From: UBA1672 sp964587815
GTDB taxonomy: Bacteria; Pseudomonadota; Alphaproteobacteria; Micavibrionales; Micavibrionaceae
NCBI GenBank assembly: GCA_964587815.1
Contig: CAZPMH010000003.1
Location: 70,569-134,568 of the forward strand
Direction of reading: 5' to 3'
DNA: 64,000 bases
In this document: piece by piece, positions 17,240 to 25,564 of the stretch
Layout of the letters: each line of letters begins with the position of its first letter
Position numbering within the stretch: position 1 is the stretch's first letter
Notes under the pieces: model-generated
Databases searched by the model: none
Told to the model about the DNA's origin: nothing
The model's input: only the letters and a program-made list of their open reading frames with translations
Made by a program: the position numbers and the translations under genes

Positions 17240-18108
17240 GCCTGATTTTGGTCGATTATTTCCTTGCGAATTGACCGCGTGTCCGAGAACTTTTGATAAA
17301 GATAATCTCCGTCCCCCTTGCGGATTGCACGCTGCAAGGCGCTCAAATCTTCGGTGAACCGCCCCAAAACTTCCAAAACGGCCTCCTTATTGTTCAAAAA
17401 CACATCACGCCACATCACAGGATCAGACGCCGCAATCCGTGTAAAGTCACGAAATCCACTGGCAGAGAACTTGATCACTTCAGACTTCAGATCATCTTCC
17501 AACTCATTCGCTGTACCAACAATCGTGTAAGCAATCAAATGCGGCAAATGCGATGTGATACCCAAAACGAGATCATGGTGCTTACTATCCATAATCTCAA
17601 CCGTCGCACCAAACGCCTCCCAGAGCTTTGTGACATGCTCCACCGCCTTAATACTGGTTTCGGGCAAAGGCGTCAAAATGCACCACCGCCCCTCAAACAA
17701 TTCCGCGAAACCCGCCTCAGGGCCTGAAAACTCAGTTCCCGCAATCGGGTGCGCCGGCACAATATCAATATCAGGTCGACAATGCGGTTTTAGCGATTCA
17801 ATCACGGAAACTTTAACGGAGCCAACATCACTAACAATCGCATTCTTTTTCAAATGCGGGCCAATCGCTTTGGCCACATTTTCAACGGCGCCGACAGGCA
17901 CACACAAAATGACCAGATCGGAATCCTCAACGCCTTTGACCAGATCATCCGTGACATAATGCGCAATCTCCAAGTCAATAACTGTTTCGCAAACATGTTT
18001 ATCGCGATCAACCGCAACAAGCGTGGCTGCGAGTTCTTTTTGCATAATGTTTCGCGCAATGGATGATCCGATAAGACCCATCCCGATAATGGTGATTTTC
18101 TCAATCAT
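17236..18108 (-). CDS. tyrC: prephenate/arogenate dehydrogenase
   Basis: A 290-aa NAD(P)-dependent dehydrogenase of tyrosine biosynthesis. The N-terminal Rossmann motif is IIGMGLIGSSIARNI. LCVPVGAVENVAKAI, VSDVGSVK, PAHPIAGTEFSGP and GITSHLPHLIAY are the family blocks for substrate binding and the catalytic His. No ACT or chorismate mutase domain is attached; a separate chorismate mutase gene lies upstream on the same strand. An aromatic-rich 13-codon open frame sits in the 76-base gap before it. Confidence 0.94.
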   Translation of the reverse strand: MIEKITIIGMGLIGSSIARNIMQKELAATLVAVDRDKHVCETVIDLEIAHYVTDDLVKGVEDSDLVILCVPVGAVENVAKAIGPHLKKNAIVSDVGSVKVSVIESLKPHCRPDIDIVPAHPIAGTEFSGPEAGFAELFEGRWCILTPLPETSIKAVEHVTKLWEAFGATVEIMDSKHHDLVLGITSHLPHLIAYTIVGTANELEDDLKSEVIKFSASGFRDFTRIAASDPVMWRDVFLNNKEAVLEVLGRFTEDLSALQRAIRKGDGDYLYQKFSDTRSIRKEIIDQNQA

Positions 18109-18126
18109 AAAACTATCTCGTAAATT

Positions 18127-18168
18127 CTAAATTTTTTTAAAAGGGTAAAATGCATATTTGTTTATCAT
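18127..18168 (-). CDS. possible aromatic-rich leader peptide before tyrC
   Basis: A 13-codon open frame encoding MINKYAFYPFKKI. Two Tyr and two Phe fall among six consecutive residues. It ends in TAG 18 bases before the tyrC ATG, in the 76-base gap after chorismate mutase. The layout recalls amino-acid leader peptides such as pheL, where ribosome stalling controls a downstream biosynthetic gene. Against it, the region is AT-rich, which favours such codons by chance, the Shine-Dalgarno is weak, and no clear terminator hairpin is present. If real, control would more likely be of tyrC translation than by classical attenuation. Confidence 0.3.
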   Translation of the reverse strand: MINKYAFYPFKKI

Positions 18169-18184
18169 GCGTGCATCAACGCGG

Positions 18185-19048
18185 TTATGTATCAAAAATA
18201 TCCGGCACCACCGGATACCCGCCCATAACATCATAATAGTGGCAGCTATCGCCCAAAGAAGAATAAAGCGCGGATACGGCGTCATCATCGCGCTCGTAAT
18301 ATCCTTGCACTTCCAAAAGGTGAATTTTTACACTGGGGTTATGTGACAGCGACGCGGAAAAAACCTTCAAAACGTTGAAGCCATTTTGCTCCGCACGATC
18401 TTTGATGCGACCACGACTAACCTCAGGGTCAACTTCCAATCCAATGAACGTCACATCATCACCGGAAGGCAGAAACTTGACCTTAGAAATCACAACCGCG
18501 CGATCAAAGAATTCTGTCTCATTGTCTGTCTCCTGACCATAAGGCAGTGAAGAAATAATAGAAAGCGGCGCATCTGCTCGGTTGTTAAACAGGCTCGACC
18601 ACCACGGATCTTGCCCTTCAATATCCGGCCACGGCAAAACCGCAAAGACATCGTCCTCATCACGCACAACAGACAGAGTGTTCTGATCACCCGTCACACG
18701 TTTCATCGGAACGGAATGCCCGAAATATCCTTTTGCCATATCCCAAAACACGCAGTTATTTTTATCGCTCGACACAACAACACGAAAACCTGACTGCAAC
18801 AAGGCAACCGAGCCGACAAGCTCACGCCAAATCCTTACTATCGTCGCACGCGGCAGCATACCATCATGGCGAGAAAGCAAACGCCTGATCATCCGCGCCT
18901 CACGCGCAGGCTGCACAATCTGCAGTCCCTCCTTCTTCTTTGCCATCGCAACCGAAGAAACAAGGGACGCACGCTCCATCAACAAATCATGAACCTGATC
19001 GTCAATCGAATCAATTTGCACGCGAATCTGGTTCAGCTCTTGTGACAT
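18185..19048 (-). CDS. chorismate mutase (AroQ type) with extra C-terminal domain
   Basis: A 287-aa protein. Residues 1-90 are an AroQ chorismate mutase domain: LNQIRVQIDSIDDQVHDLLM, ERASLVSSVAMAKK, PAREARMIRRLLSRH, VRIWRELVGS. It converts chorismate to prephenate, the substrate of the downstream TyrC. Residues 95-287 hold a second region with a possible ACT-like part near the end (VTFIGLEVDPEVSRGRIKD, VKIHLLEVQGYYERDDDAV), perhaps regulatory. No prephenate dehydratase motif (TRF) was found. The ATG at 19048 has AAAGAGAG upstream; longer readings run into the metA promoter region. In relatives hisC usually separates this gene from tyrC. Confidence 0.88.
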   Translation of the reverse strand: MSQELNQIRVQIDSIDDQVHDLLMERASLVSSVAMAKKKEGLQIVQPAREARMIRRLLSRHDGMLPRATIVRIWRELVGSVALLQSGFRVVVSSDKNNCVFWDMAKGYFGHSVPMKRVTGDQNTLSVVRDEDDVFAVLPWPDIEGQDPWWSSLFNNRADAPLSIISSLPYGQETDNETEFFDRAVVISKVKFLPSGDDVTFIGLEVDPEVSRGRIKDRAEQNGFNVLKVFSASLSHNPSVKIHLLEVQGYYERDDDAVSALYSSLGDSCHYYDVMGGYPVVPDIFDT

Positions 19049-19122
19049 TGCACTCTCTTTTATTAACGTATAAAACTTATTACATGGAACGCCGCCACAA
19101 ATCAATTGGATGATCACCGAAT

Positions 19123-20181
19123 ATGCCTTTAGTCGCGTATAAAAATTTACCCACCTTTGACCGCCTGAAAAACGAAGGGCGCACAGTGCTCCCTGCCGAG
19201 CGCGCACAACATCAAGATATTCGCGAAATTCATATCGGTCTGCTCAACATGATGCCCGATGCAGCGCTACAGGCGACAGAAAGGCAATTTTTTCGTCTGG
19301 TCGGCGAAAGTAACCAAATCGCGCAGCTCTACATCCACCCTTTTACGCTACCTGAGCTACCACGTTCAGAAGAAACGCAAAGTTACATAAAAGAACACTA
19401 CGAAACATTCGAGGACATTAAGCAACAAGGCCTGGATGCGCTCATCATTACTGGTGCCAATGTCTCTGAACCTAATTTGAAATTAGAGCCGTTCTGGCAA
19501 CCGTTAGAACAAGTCGTCAATTGGGCATGGGACAATGTCACCTCAACACTATGCTCATGCCTCGCAACGCACGCCGTCATGCAAATGAAATATGACCAAC
19601 AACGCACGAAACGTGAAGGCGGAAAATTATGGGGTGTTTATAAACACAGAGTTATTGAACGAGATCACCCTTTGGTCAGAAATATGAACACCGTTTTTGA
19701 TGTGCCACATTCACGCCATAACAAAATATCACCTCAACAATTCGAAGCCGCAAAGATGAACGTCTTAATCAGCGGCGAAGAAACAGGCGCACACCTTGCA
19801 GTGAGTTCGGACGGCTTTCGCTTACTCTGCATGCAAGGTCACCCTGAATACGACACGATAAGCCTGTTAAAAGAATATGTAAGGGAATTGAAAAACTACA
19901 AAGACGGCAGCCGAGAAGACATTCCGCCTCTTCCTGAAAATTATTTTTCCGACGAAGCAAAGGCAATTATCAGTTCGGTAAACTTACAAAATATGTCAGA
20001 TAATGATTTTGACGACCTTAACAGGCAACTCATAAAAACGCTCGAAAACACATGGACAGACAGCGCCCGCAGCATAATCGCCAGCTGGATCGGCCTTGTT
20101 TATCAAACGACCAACGCCGATCGAGAAAAACAATTTATGGATGGTATTGATCCTGAAAACCCGTTGGGCTTTATTAACTAG
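19123..20181 (+). CDS. metA: homoserine O-acyltransferase MetA
   Basis: A 352-aa protein of the MetA (class I glutamine amidotransferase-like) family that acylates homoserine for methionine synthesis. The catalytic Cys is Cys146 in CSCLATHAV, aligned with CWAVQA of E. coli MetA. The His/Glu part of the triad lies in MQGHPEYDTISLLKEYVREL. The N-terminus IHIGLLNMMPDAALQATERQF is diagnostic. At the loop that separates acetyl- from succinyl-transferases, this protein reads TGANVSE instead of TGAPLG or TGAPVE, so the acyl donor cannot be called. Related alphaproteobacteria often carry metX-metW in this position. Confidence 0.93.
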   Translation: MPLVAYKNLPTFDRLKNEGRTVLPAERAQHQDIREIHIGLLNMMPDAALQATERQFFRLVGESNQIAQLYIHPFTLPELPRSEETQSYIKEHYETFEDIKQQGLDALIITGANVSEPNLKLEPFWQPLEQVVNWAWDNVTSTLCSCLATHAVMQMKYDQQRTKREGGKLWGVYKHRVIERDHPLVRNMNTVFDVPHSRHNKISPQQFEAAKMNVLISGEETGAHLAVSSDGFRLLCMQGHPEYDTISLLKEYVRELKNYKDGSREDIPPLPENYFSDEAKAIISSVNLQNMSDNDFDDLNRQLIKTLENTWTDSARSIIASWIGLVYQTTNADREKQFMDGIDPENPLGFIN

Positions 20182-20190
20182 CAAAAAATT

Positions 20191-20952
20191 TCATTTGCCG
20201 TCAAAATTATGCGGCACAGGCCGCCCGACAGGTGGCGTTAAAATCCCCTTGGTCTTAGATAAAACCGCCGAACCGCCGCTCCCCTTATCAATAGTCGCGT
20301 AAATCTGCTTGCTCGCCTCAACCATATGAACACCGGCAACAAACGGCAAAATGCTACGCCCTAATTTTTCAATGAGCCGCGCTGATCGCATAATCACGGG
20401 CGAATCAGGCACGGGCGGCATAAACAAAACACCTTCATGATGATTTTGTACAAATCTGCAGTCTTTGAGCGCCCTCGCAATTTGCGAAACAGTAAACGGC
20501 GTACCATGACCAAACGGCGACCAATCAGCATGTGCCCATGCGCCCATACGATTCGGCACAACAATCAAAACACGACCATTCGGTTTTAAAACCCGCCAAA
20601 CTTCGCGTATCGTCCTGCGAATATCTGTTGAATATTCTAAATGATGGATCAAAAATACACGGTCAACCGACGCATTCTCAATCGGTAAATGGTGATTCTC
20701 ACAGAGCAAAACACGGTTTTTCTTACCCTGCGGCCAAAAGGTAGCCCCCTGCTCTTTCGGCATCATTGCGATAACACGCTCGGCATGCGTTTCGAAACTA
20801 CTCATATAAGGAATCGCATACCCGCATCCGATCACGCGAAAATCACGCATATTGCTCCAACGCGCTTGAACGTAATGCGACAATATGGCCTGAACGATAC
20901 GACCAATATCGCTGGCGTAAAATGTTTCTAATTCGTCGATCGACCGTGTCAT
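20191..20952 (-). CDS. class I SAM-dependent methyltransferase
   Basis: A 253-aa methyltransferase-11-type protein. The SAM motif is modified (RVIGCGYAIPYM), followed by LPIENASVDRVFLIHHLEYS and REVWRVLKPNGRVLIVVPNR. The sequence LETFYASDIGRIVQAILSHY and the block NRMGAWAHADWSPFGHGTPF place it in an alphaproteobacterial family that often neighbours gloB; its substrate is not known. It lies 12 bases after mutT on the same strand, and its stop is nine bases from the convergent metA stop. Confidence 0.85.
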   Translation of the reverse strand: MTRSIDELETFYASDIGRIVQAILSHYVQARWSNMRDFRVIGCGYAIPYMSSFETHAERVIAMMPKEQGATFWPQGKKNRVLLCENHHLPIENASVDRVFLIHHLEYSTDIRRTIREVWRVLKPNGRVLIVVPNRMGAWAHADWSPFGHGTPFTVSQIARALKDCRFVQNHHEGVLFMPPVPDSPVIMRSARLIEKLGRSILPFVAGVHMVEASKQIYATIDKGSGGSAVLSKTKGILTPPVGRPVPHNFDGK

Positions 20953-20964
20953 ACTTTAATTATA

Positions 20965-21423
20965 TTATAAATGATCACGTAATTGGTAAATAAGTGGGAT
21001 ATCAGCCTCAGGCATTGGGTAATCATACATATCCTTCGGCAAAACCCAAGCAAAGCTCTGCCCTTCCATCGCCTTTATATCCCCGCGCCAAACACGGCAA
21101 ACAAAAACCGGCATCAGCAAATGAAATGTTTCATAGGAATGTGACGCAAAGGCAATCGGCGAAAAACAACATTCGCGCGTTTCAATTCCGAGCTCTTCCT
21201 TAAGCTCGCGCATCAGCGTGAATTCCGGTGTTTCGCCCTCTTCAATCTTGCCTCCGGGAAACTCCCACAGCCCCGCCATTGATTTGCCCTCAGGGCGCTG
21301 AGCAAGAAGAACACGGCCCTCCTTATCAACCAACGCCGCAGCCGCAACAAGGATAGTCGGCAATCCCGACGGCTCAGTCGGCATGGGCAAAGCAAGCGCC
21401 TGTTCACAATTCATCTTCGGCAT
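20965..21423 (-). CDS. mutT: NUDIX hydrolase, MutT-like 8-oxo-dGTP diphosphatase
   Basis: A 152-aa NUDIX protein. The Nudix box is complete: GGKIEEGETPEFTLMRELKE followed by ELGIE (GX5EX7REUXEEXGU). VDKEGRVLLAQRPEGKSMAG and LWEFPGGK are typical of MutT, which removes 8-oxo-dGTP from the nucleotide pool. GAGGA lies 8 bases before the ATG. In many relatives argJ lies between the parvulin gene and mutT; here only a terminator and 99 bases lie between them. Confidence 0.9.
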   Translation of the reverse strand: MPKMNCEQALALPMPTEPSGLPTILVAAAALVDKEGRVLLAQRPEGKSMAGLWEFPGGKIEEGETPEFTLMRELKEELGIETRECCFSPIAFASHSYETFHLLMPVFVCRVWRGDIKAMEGQSFAWVLPKDMYDYPMPEADIPLIYQLRDHL

Positions 21424-21460
21424 AATTAAATCCTCAAAACTCTACATCTTGGTGGAAATA

Positions 21461-21492
21461 AAAAAGCCGCGGCTATCTATGCGCGGCTTTTT
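21461..21492 (-). terminator. rho-independent terminator after the parvulin gene
   Basis: AAAAAGCCGCG, a short loop and CGCGGCTTTTT form an 11-base-pair arm including A/T flanks. It lies 31 bases past the parvulin stop and is followed by T's in the minus direction. The A-rich left side means it could also work on the plus strand, but no plus-strand gene ends here. Confidence 0.85.
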
Positions 21493-21522
21493 GTAAAAAA
21501 TCATAGAGTGCCTAATGCGATA

Positions 21523-22608
21523 TTATTCGCTTTCAGCGGCTTCTTCTTCAGGGGCGGCTTCGGCATCTGCAGAAGCGCCTTCATCAGCAGCCTCGGCATC
21601 CTCAGATGCATCCTCAGCCTCTTCCGCACCTGCGGCTGGTTCCTGCTGACCTAACGGGTTACCGTTAATGTCAAAACGCTCAATATCAGCGGCTTCTTTC
21701 CATTCCTGAAGAGTCTCTTCAAAAACCTGACGCTGCATTTCCTGTTCCAAGAACGGCTTTACATCTTCATACGCTTCAACCGGGCGGATACGTTTCTCGT
21801 CTACGCGAATAACGTGATATCCGAATTGAGATTTCACAGGCGCCTCAATCAAGCCGGGCTCCGCACCGAAAGTGGCTTCTGCAAACTCAGGAACAACTTC
21901 CTGTGCAGCAAAAAACCCAAGGTCTCCACCATTCGCAGCAGTACCGTCTTTCGATAGCTCCTTTGCAAGAGCAGCAAAATCAGCGCCACCTTTCAATTTC
22001 GCAATCGCATCTTTCGCAACAGCTTCTTCTTGAACCAAGATATGTGCCGCTTTCACTTCCTCAGTTTCTGGAAAGTTTTCGACATACTCTTGATACGCCT
22101 CCTTAAGACGCTCATCTGTCAAACGCTCATCAACAGCATTCTCGACATACTTTGTGCGCACCAACTGCTCTCTCACCGTTGCCAACTGCTCTTTAACATC
22201 AGGGTCGTTCGCAAGATTCGCCTTTGCGGCCTTCTCATCGATAATGACGTTTGTGATCAACTGCTCAACAGAAAGAGGCAACAACTGCTCCATCGGAATT
22301 TGCTGCATTTGTGGCGGCATCTTTTGAACCATCGCCAAGACTTCGCTGCGTGTAATCTCTTCGCCATTGACGCGCGCGACGACCGGGTTGTTTACAGGGT
22401 CAGCGGCAGGCTTATCTTCGTCAGCCTTCTTCGCCATACCAACAGCGCTTGCAAGTTGCGACTGCTGAAACTGTGTTTGAAATTGCTGTAATACGTTCTT
22501 CTGACCGCTAACATACGCAACGGCGCCAAACGCAACAAATACGATCAACAACATAATTGTTGTCAAAGCACTACCGCGCTCATGGTGGTTTTCATTAAAA
22601 TTATGCAT
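21523..22608 (-). CDS. periplasmic parvulin-type peptidyl-prolyl isomerase
   Basis: A 361-aa protein with an N-terminal signal anchor (ALTTIMLLIVFVAFGAVAYV), a SurA_N-like helical part (NPVVARVNGEEITRSEVLAM) and a parvulin domain at about residues 180-275 (EEVKAAHILVQEEAVAKDAI, GGDLGFFAAQEVVPEFAEA, QFGYHVIRVDEKR). The C-terminal 45 residues are almost only Ala, Glu and Asp. Likely role: folding of exported proteins. The ATG at 22608 has GAGAGGG eight bases upstream. It is divergent from secA, a conserved alphaproteobacterial pairing. Confidence 0.92.
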   Translation of the reverse strand: MHNFNENHHERGSALTTIMLLIVFVAFGAVAYVSGQKNVLQQFQTQFQQSQLASAVGMAKKADEDKPAADPVNNPVVARVNGEEITRSEVLAMVQKMPPQMQQIPMEQLLPLSVEQLITNVIIDEKAAKANLANDPDVKEQLATVREQLVRTKYVENAVDERLTDERLKEAYQEYVENFPETEEVKAAHILVQEEAVAKDAIAKLKGGADFAALAKELSKDGTAANGGDLGFFAAQEVVPEFAEATFGAEPGLIEAPVKSQFGYHVIRVDEKRIRPVEAYEDVKPFLEQEMQRQVFEETLQEWKEAADIERFDINGNPLGQQEPAAGAEEAEDASEDAEAADEGASADAEAAPEEEAAESE

Positions 22609-22741
22609 CAATATGCCCTCTCATTTACTGTATATATAAAACATATACTTGTTTAATCTTCTTAAAATGAATATCCGTCAACTTAAACAAAGCATCTTCT
22701 CTTTTCAACACCTATTGCACCACCTATACACAGGGCTTTTA

Positions 22742-22770
22742 TTGACGCGGAGTGATTTGCCCCTTATATC
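22742..22770 (+). promoter_or_regulatory. probable sigma-70 promoter of secA
   Basis: TTGACG and TATATC separated by 17 bases, 31 bases before the secA ATG. The -35 box is near consensus and the -10 box is moderate. It is the best match in the 193-base gap between the divergent parvulin and secA genes. Confidence 0.5.
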
Positions 22771-22801
22771 ATTGTCCATATAAATATTCTTAGGACAAAA
22801 T

Positions 22802-25564
22802 ATGTTACTCTCACTCATGACAAAAATATTCGGATCATCAAACGACCGCGCCTTGAAAGCTTATCAAAGGCAAATCGACCCGATAAACGCTCTTGAGCAA
22901 AATTATGAGAAGATGAGCGATGATGAGCTGAAAAACCAAACGGCTCTGTTCCGCGAACGCCTTGAAAACGGTGAGCCGTTAAAAAACCTAACCCACGAAG
23001 CCTTTGCGGTTGTCAGGGAAGCAGCAAAAAGAACACTCGGTCAACGTCATTACGATGTTCAGTTAATCGGCGGTATGGTTCTTAACGATGGAAAAATCGC
23101 CGAAATGCGTACAGGTGAAGGTAAAACGCTTGTTGCAACGCTTGCCGTATACCTCAACGCGCTTTCAGGCAAAGGCGTGCATGTTGTCACAGTCAACGAC
23201 TACCTCGCCTTCCGTGACTCCGAATGGATGAGCCAAGTCTACACTTTCCTCGGTCTGACAACAGGCTGCATCACAAGCAACGTGAGCGAAGAAGCCCGCC
23301 GCAAAGCCTATGCCTGTGACGTAACGTATGGCACAAACAACGAATTCGGTTTTGATTACCTGCGTGATAACATGAAATTCAGCATTGATGACATGGTTCA
23401 ACGCCCCTTCAACTTTGCCATCATTGACGAGGTCGATTCGATTCTGATTGATGAAGCCAGAACGCCGCTTATTATTTCGGGGCCATCCGAAGGCAACATG
23501 GATTTATACGTCTCCATCGATAAAATCATACCGAAATTGGACGATGAAGATTACGATTTAGAGGAAAAGCACAAAAGCATCGTTCTGACCGAACAGGGCC
23601 AAGAACATGTCGAAGAATTGCTGCGCGAACACGGCATTCTAACCGAAGGTGGCATGTATGATTTAAATAACATCTCACTCGTACACCACGTTAATCAGGC
23701 CTTGCGCGCGCATAAAATGTTTCAGGCCGAAAAAGATTATATCGTAAAAGACAATAAGGTCGTTCTCATCGATGAATTCACAGGCCGCATGATGGATGGT
23801 CGTCGCCTTTCCGAAGGTTTACATCAAGCGATTGAGGCAAAAGAAAACGTCGAAATTCAAAACGAAAACCAAACGCTTGCCTCCATCACCTTCCAGAATT
23901 ACTTCCGCATGTATCCGAAATTGTCAGGCATGACAGGAACAGCGATGACCGAAGCGGCCGAATTTGATGAAATCTACAAACTCGGCGTTGTCCAAATCCC
24001 AACGCACCGCCCGATTGCAAGAAAAGACGCGGATGATAAAATCTATAAGTCGCTGGAAGAAAAAGAAGCCGCAATCACGGCACTGGTAAAAGAATGTCAA
24101 TCAAACGAACAACCTGTTTTGGTCGGTACGGTCTCAATCGAAAAATCGGAAGAACTCTCCGCACGCTTCAAAAAAGAAAAAATTAAACACAGCGTCCTAA
24201 ACGCACGTCAGCACGAACACGAAGCCTACATTGTCGCGCAGGCCGGTCGTCCGGGCGCGGTCACAATCGCGACAAACATGGCGGGTCGTGGCACGGACAT
24301 TCAGCTAGGCGGAAACGCAGAAATGCGCATCCAACAAGAAGTTGATGACAGCCTGCCCGAAGATAAAAAGAAGGCCAAAATTGAAAAAATCATGGCCGAA
24401 GTCGAAGAAGACAAAGAAAAAGTCAAAGAAGTCGGTGGCCTCTACATCGTCGGCACCGAACGCCATGAATCACGCCGCATCGACAACCAGCTTCGCGGTC
24501 GCGCAGGACGTCAAGGCGACCCGGGCGCATCGATGTTCTTCCTCTCCGTTGACGATGATCTGGTCAGAATTTTCGCAGGCCAACAACTCGAAAACCTGCT
24601 TTCAAGCAAACGCATAGGCTTAGAAGATGGCGAAGCATTAGAGCACCCTTGGATTTCAAAAATGCTTGAACGCGCGCAAGGCAAAGTCGAACAAATGAAC
24701 TTTGAAATGCGTAAAAACCTACTCAAATTCGATGACGTGATGAACGATCAGCGTAAAGAGATTTATGCAGAGCGCCGAGAAATCATGCTCGCAGAAAACG
24801 TCACAGACATGGTCAAAGAAATGCGCCATGATGTAATCGAAGATATCGTGAATATGTGTATTCCCGAAAATTCTTACGCTGAGCAATGGGATATGGATAC
24901 GCTGGAGACAGAAATTCTCCGCCTCGTGAACCTTGATGTGCCTGTCAAAGACTGGGCCGCCGAAGAAGGCATTGCCGACGTGGAAATGATTGACCGCCTG
25001 ATCGATGCATCGGATAAGAAAATGGCAGAAAAGGCAGCAAATATCGGCTCTGACATATGGAGACAGATTGAAAAATCTGTCATGCTGCAAATCCTTGATC
25101 AACAGTGGAAAGAACACCTTCTTAACCTCGACCATCTGCGTCAGGGCATTAACTTGCGCGCTTTCGGTCAAAAAGACCCGCTTAATGAATATAAAACCGA
25201 AGCCTTCGCCATGTTCCAAGAAATGCTGGAGACTATGCGCGAAACAACCACACAAACGCTCAGCATCCTTGAATTTAATATGGACGAGCAAAGAGCATCA
25301 CTCTCTATTGACGAATCCCTGAACAGAAGCGAACAAAACATTCAGGAAACGCGGATGGATCCGGCTTTGGAATCAGGCGGCAACAATGTTGCCTCACCGT
25401 TCGGAACGGTGGAAGACACACAAAGCCAAAGCGCACCACAACCTTACAAGGCGCCTGAGTTTGATCAGAATGATCCGTCAACATGGGGCAAAACACCACG
25501 CAATGCGAAATGCCCCTGTGGTTCAGGCAAGAAGTACAAACAGTGCCATGGAAAAATCACTTAA
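22802..25564 (+). CDS. secA: preprotein translocase ATPase SecA
   Basis: A 920-aa motor ATPase that drives proteins through SecYEG. Seen in order: RTLGQRHYDVQLIGGMVLND, Walker A MRTGEGKTLVATL, Walker B IIDEVDSILIDEARTPLIIS, the preprotein crosslinking region, TNMAGRGTDIQLGG, and the arginine-finger block RRIDNQLRGRAGRQGDPG. The C-terminus is a SEC-C zinc motif CPCGSGKKYKQCHG for SecB and phospholipid binding. AGGA precedes the first ATG, which supports MLLSLMTKIFG as the start. The last 17 bases overlap the next gene. Confidence 0.98.
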   Translation: MLLSLMTKIFGSSNDRALKAYQRQIDPINALEQNYEKMSDDELKNQTALFRERLENGEPLKNLTHEAFAVVREAAKRTLGQRHYDVQLIGGMVLNDGKIAEMRTGEGKTLVATLAVYLNALSGKGVHVVTVNDYLAFRDSEWMSQVYTFLGLTTGCITSNVSEEARRKAYACDVTYGTNNEFGFDYLRDNMKFSIDDMVQRPFNFAIIDEVDSILIDEARTPLIISGPSEGNMDLYVSIDKIIPKLDDEDYDLEEKHKSIVLTEQGQEHVEELLREHGILTEGGMYDLNNISLVHHVNQALRAHKMFQAEKDYIVKDNKVVLIDEFTGRMMDGRRLSEGLHQAIEAKENVEIQNENQTLASITFQNYFRMYPKLSGMTGTAMTEAAEFDEIYKLGVVQIPTHRPIARKDADDKIYKSLEEKEAAITALVKECQSNEQPVLVGTVSIEKSEELSARFKKEKIKHSVLNARQHEHEAYIVAQAGRPGAVTIATNMAGRGTDIQLGGNAEMRIQQEVDDSLPEDKKKAKIEKIMAEVEEDKEKVKEVGGLYIVGTERHESRRIDNQLRGRAGRQGDPGASMFFLSVDDDLVRIFAGQQLENLLSSKRIGLEDGEALEHPWISKMLERAQGKVEQMNFEMRKNLLKFDDVMNDQRKEIYAERREIMLAENVTDMVKEMRHDVIEDIVNMCIPENSYAEQWDMDTLETEILRLVNLDVPVKDWAAEEGIADVEMIDRLIDASDKKMAEKAANIGSDIWRQIEKSVMLQILDQQWKEHLLNLDHLRQGINLRAFGQKDPLNEYKTEAFAMFQEMLETMRETTTQTLSILEFNMDEQRASLSIDESLNRSEQNIQETRMDPALESGGNNVASPFGTVEDTQSQSAPQPYKAPEFDQNDPSTWGKTPRNAKCPCGSGKKYKQCHGKIT

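Noticed and set aside
19049..19207. N-terminal extension of chorismate mutase
   Set aside because: It overlaps the divergent metA start, and the AroQ domain begins right after the ATG at 19048.
25386..25547. Longer start for the alpha/beta hydrolase
   Set aside because: The added residues are an out-of-frame reading of the secA C-terminus and do not match the hydrolase fold.
22802..25564. Minus-strand open frames inside secA (for example 24719-25291)
   Set aside because: They are antisense shadows of a strongly conserved gene and carry no domain signatures.
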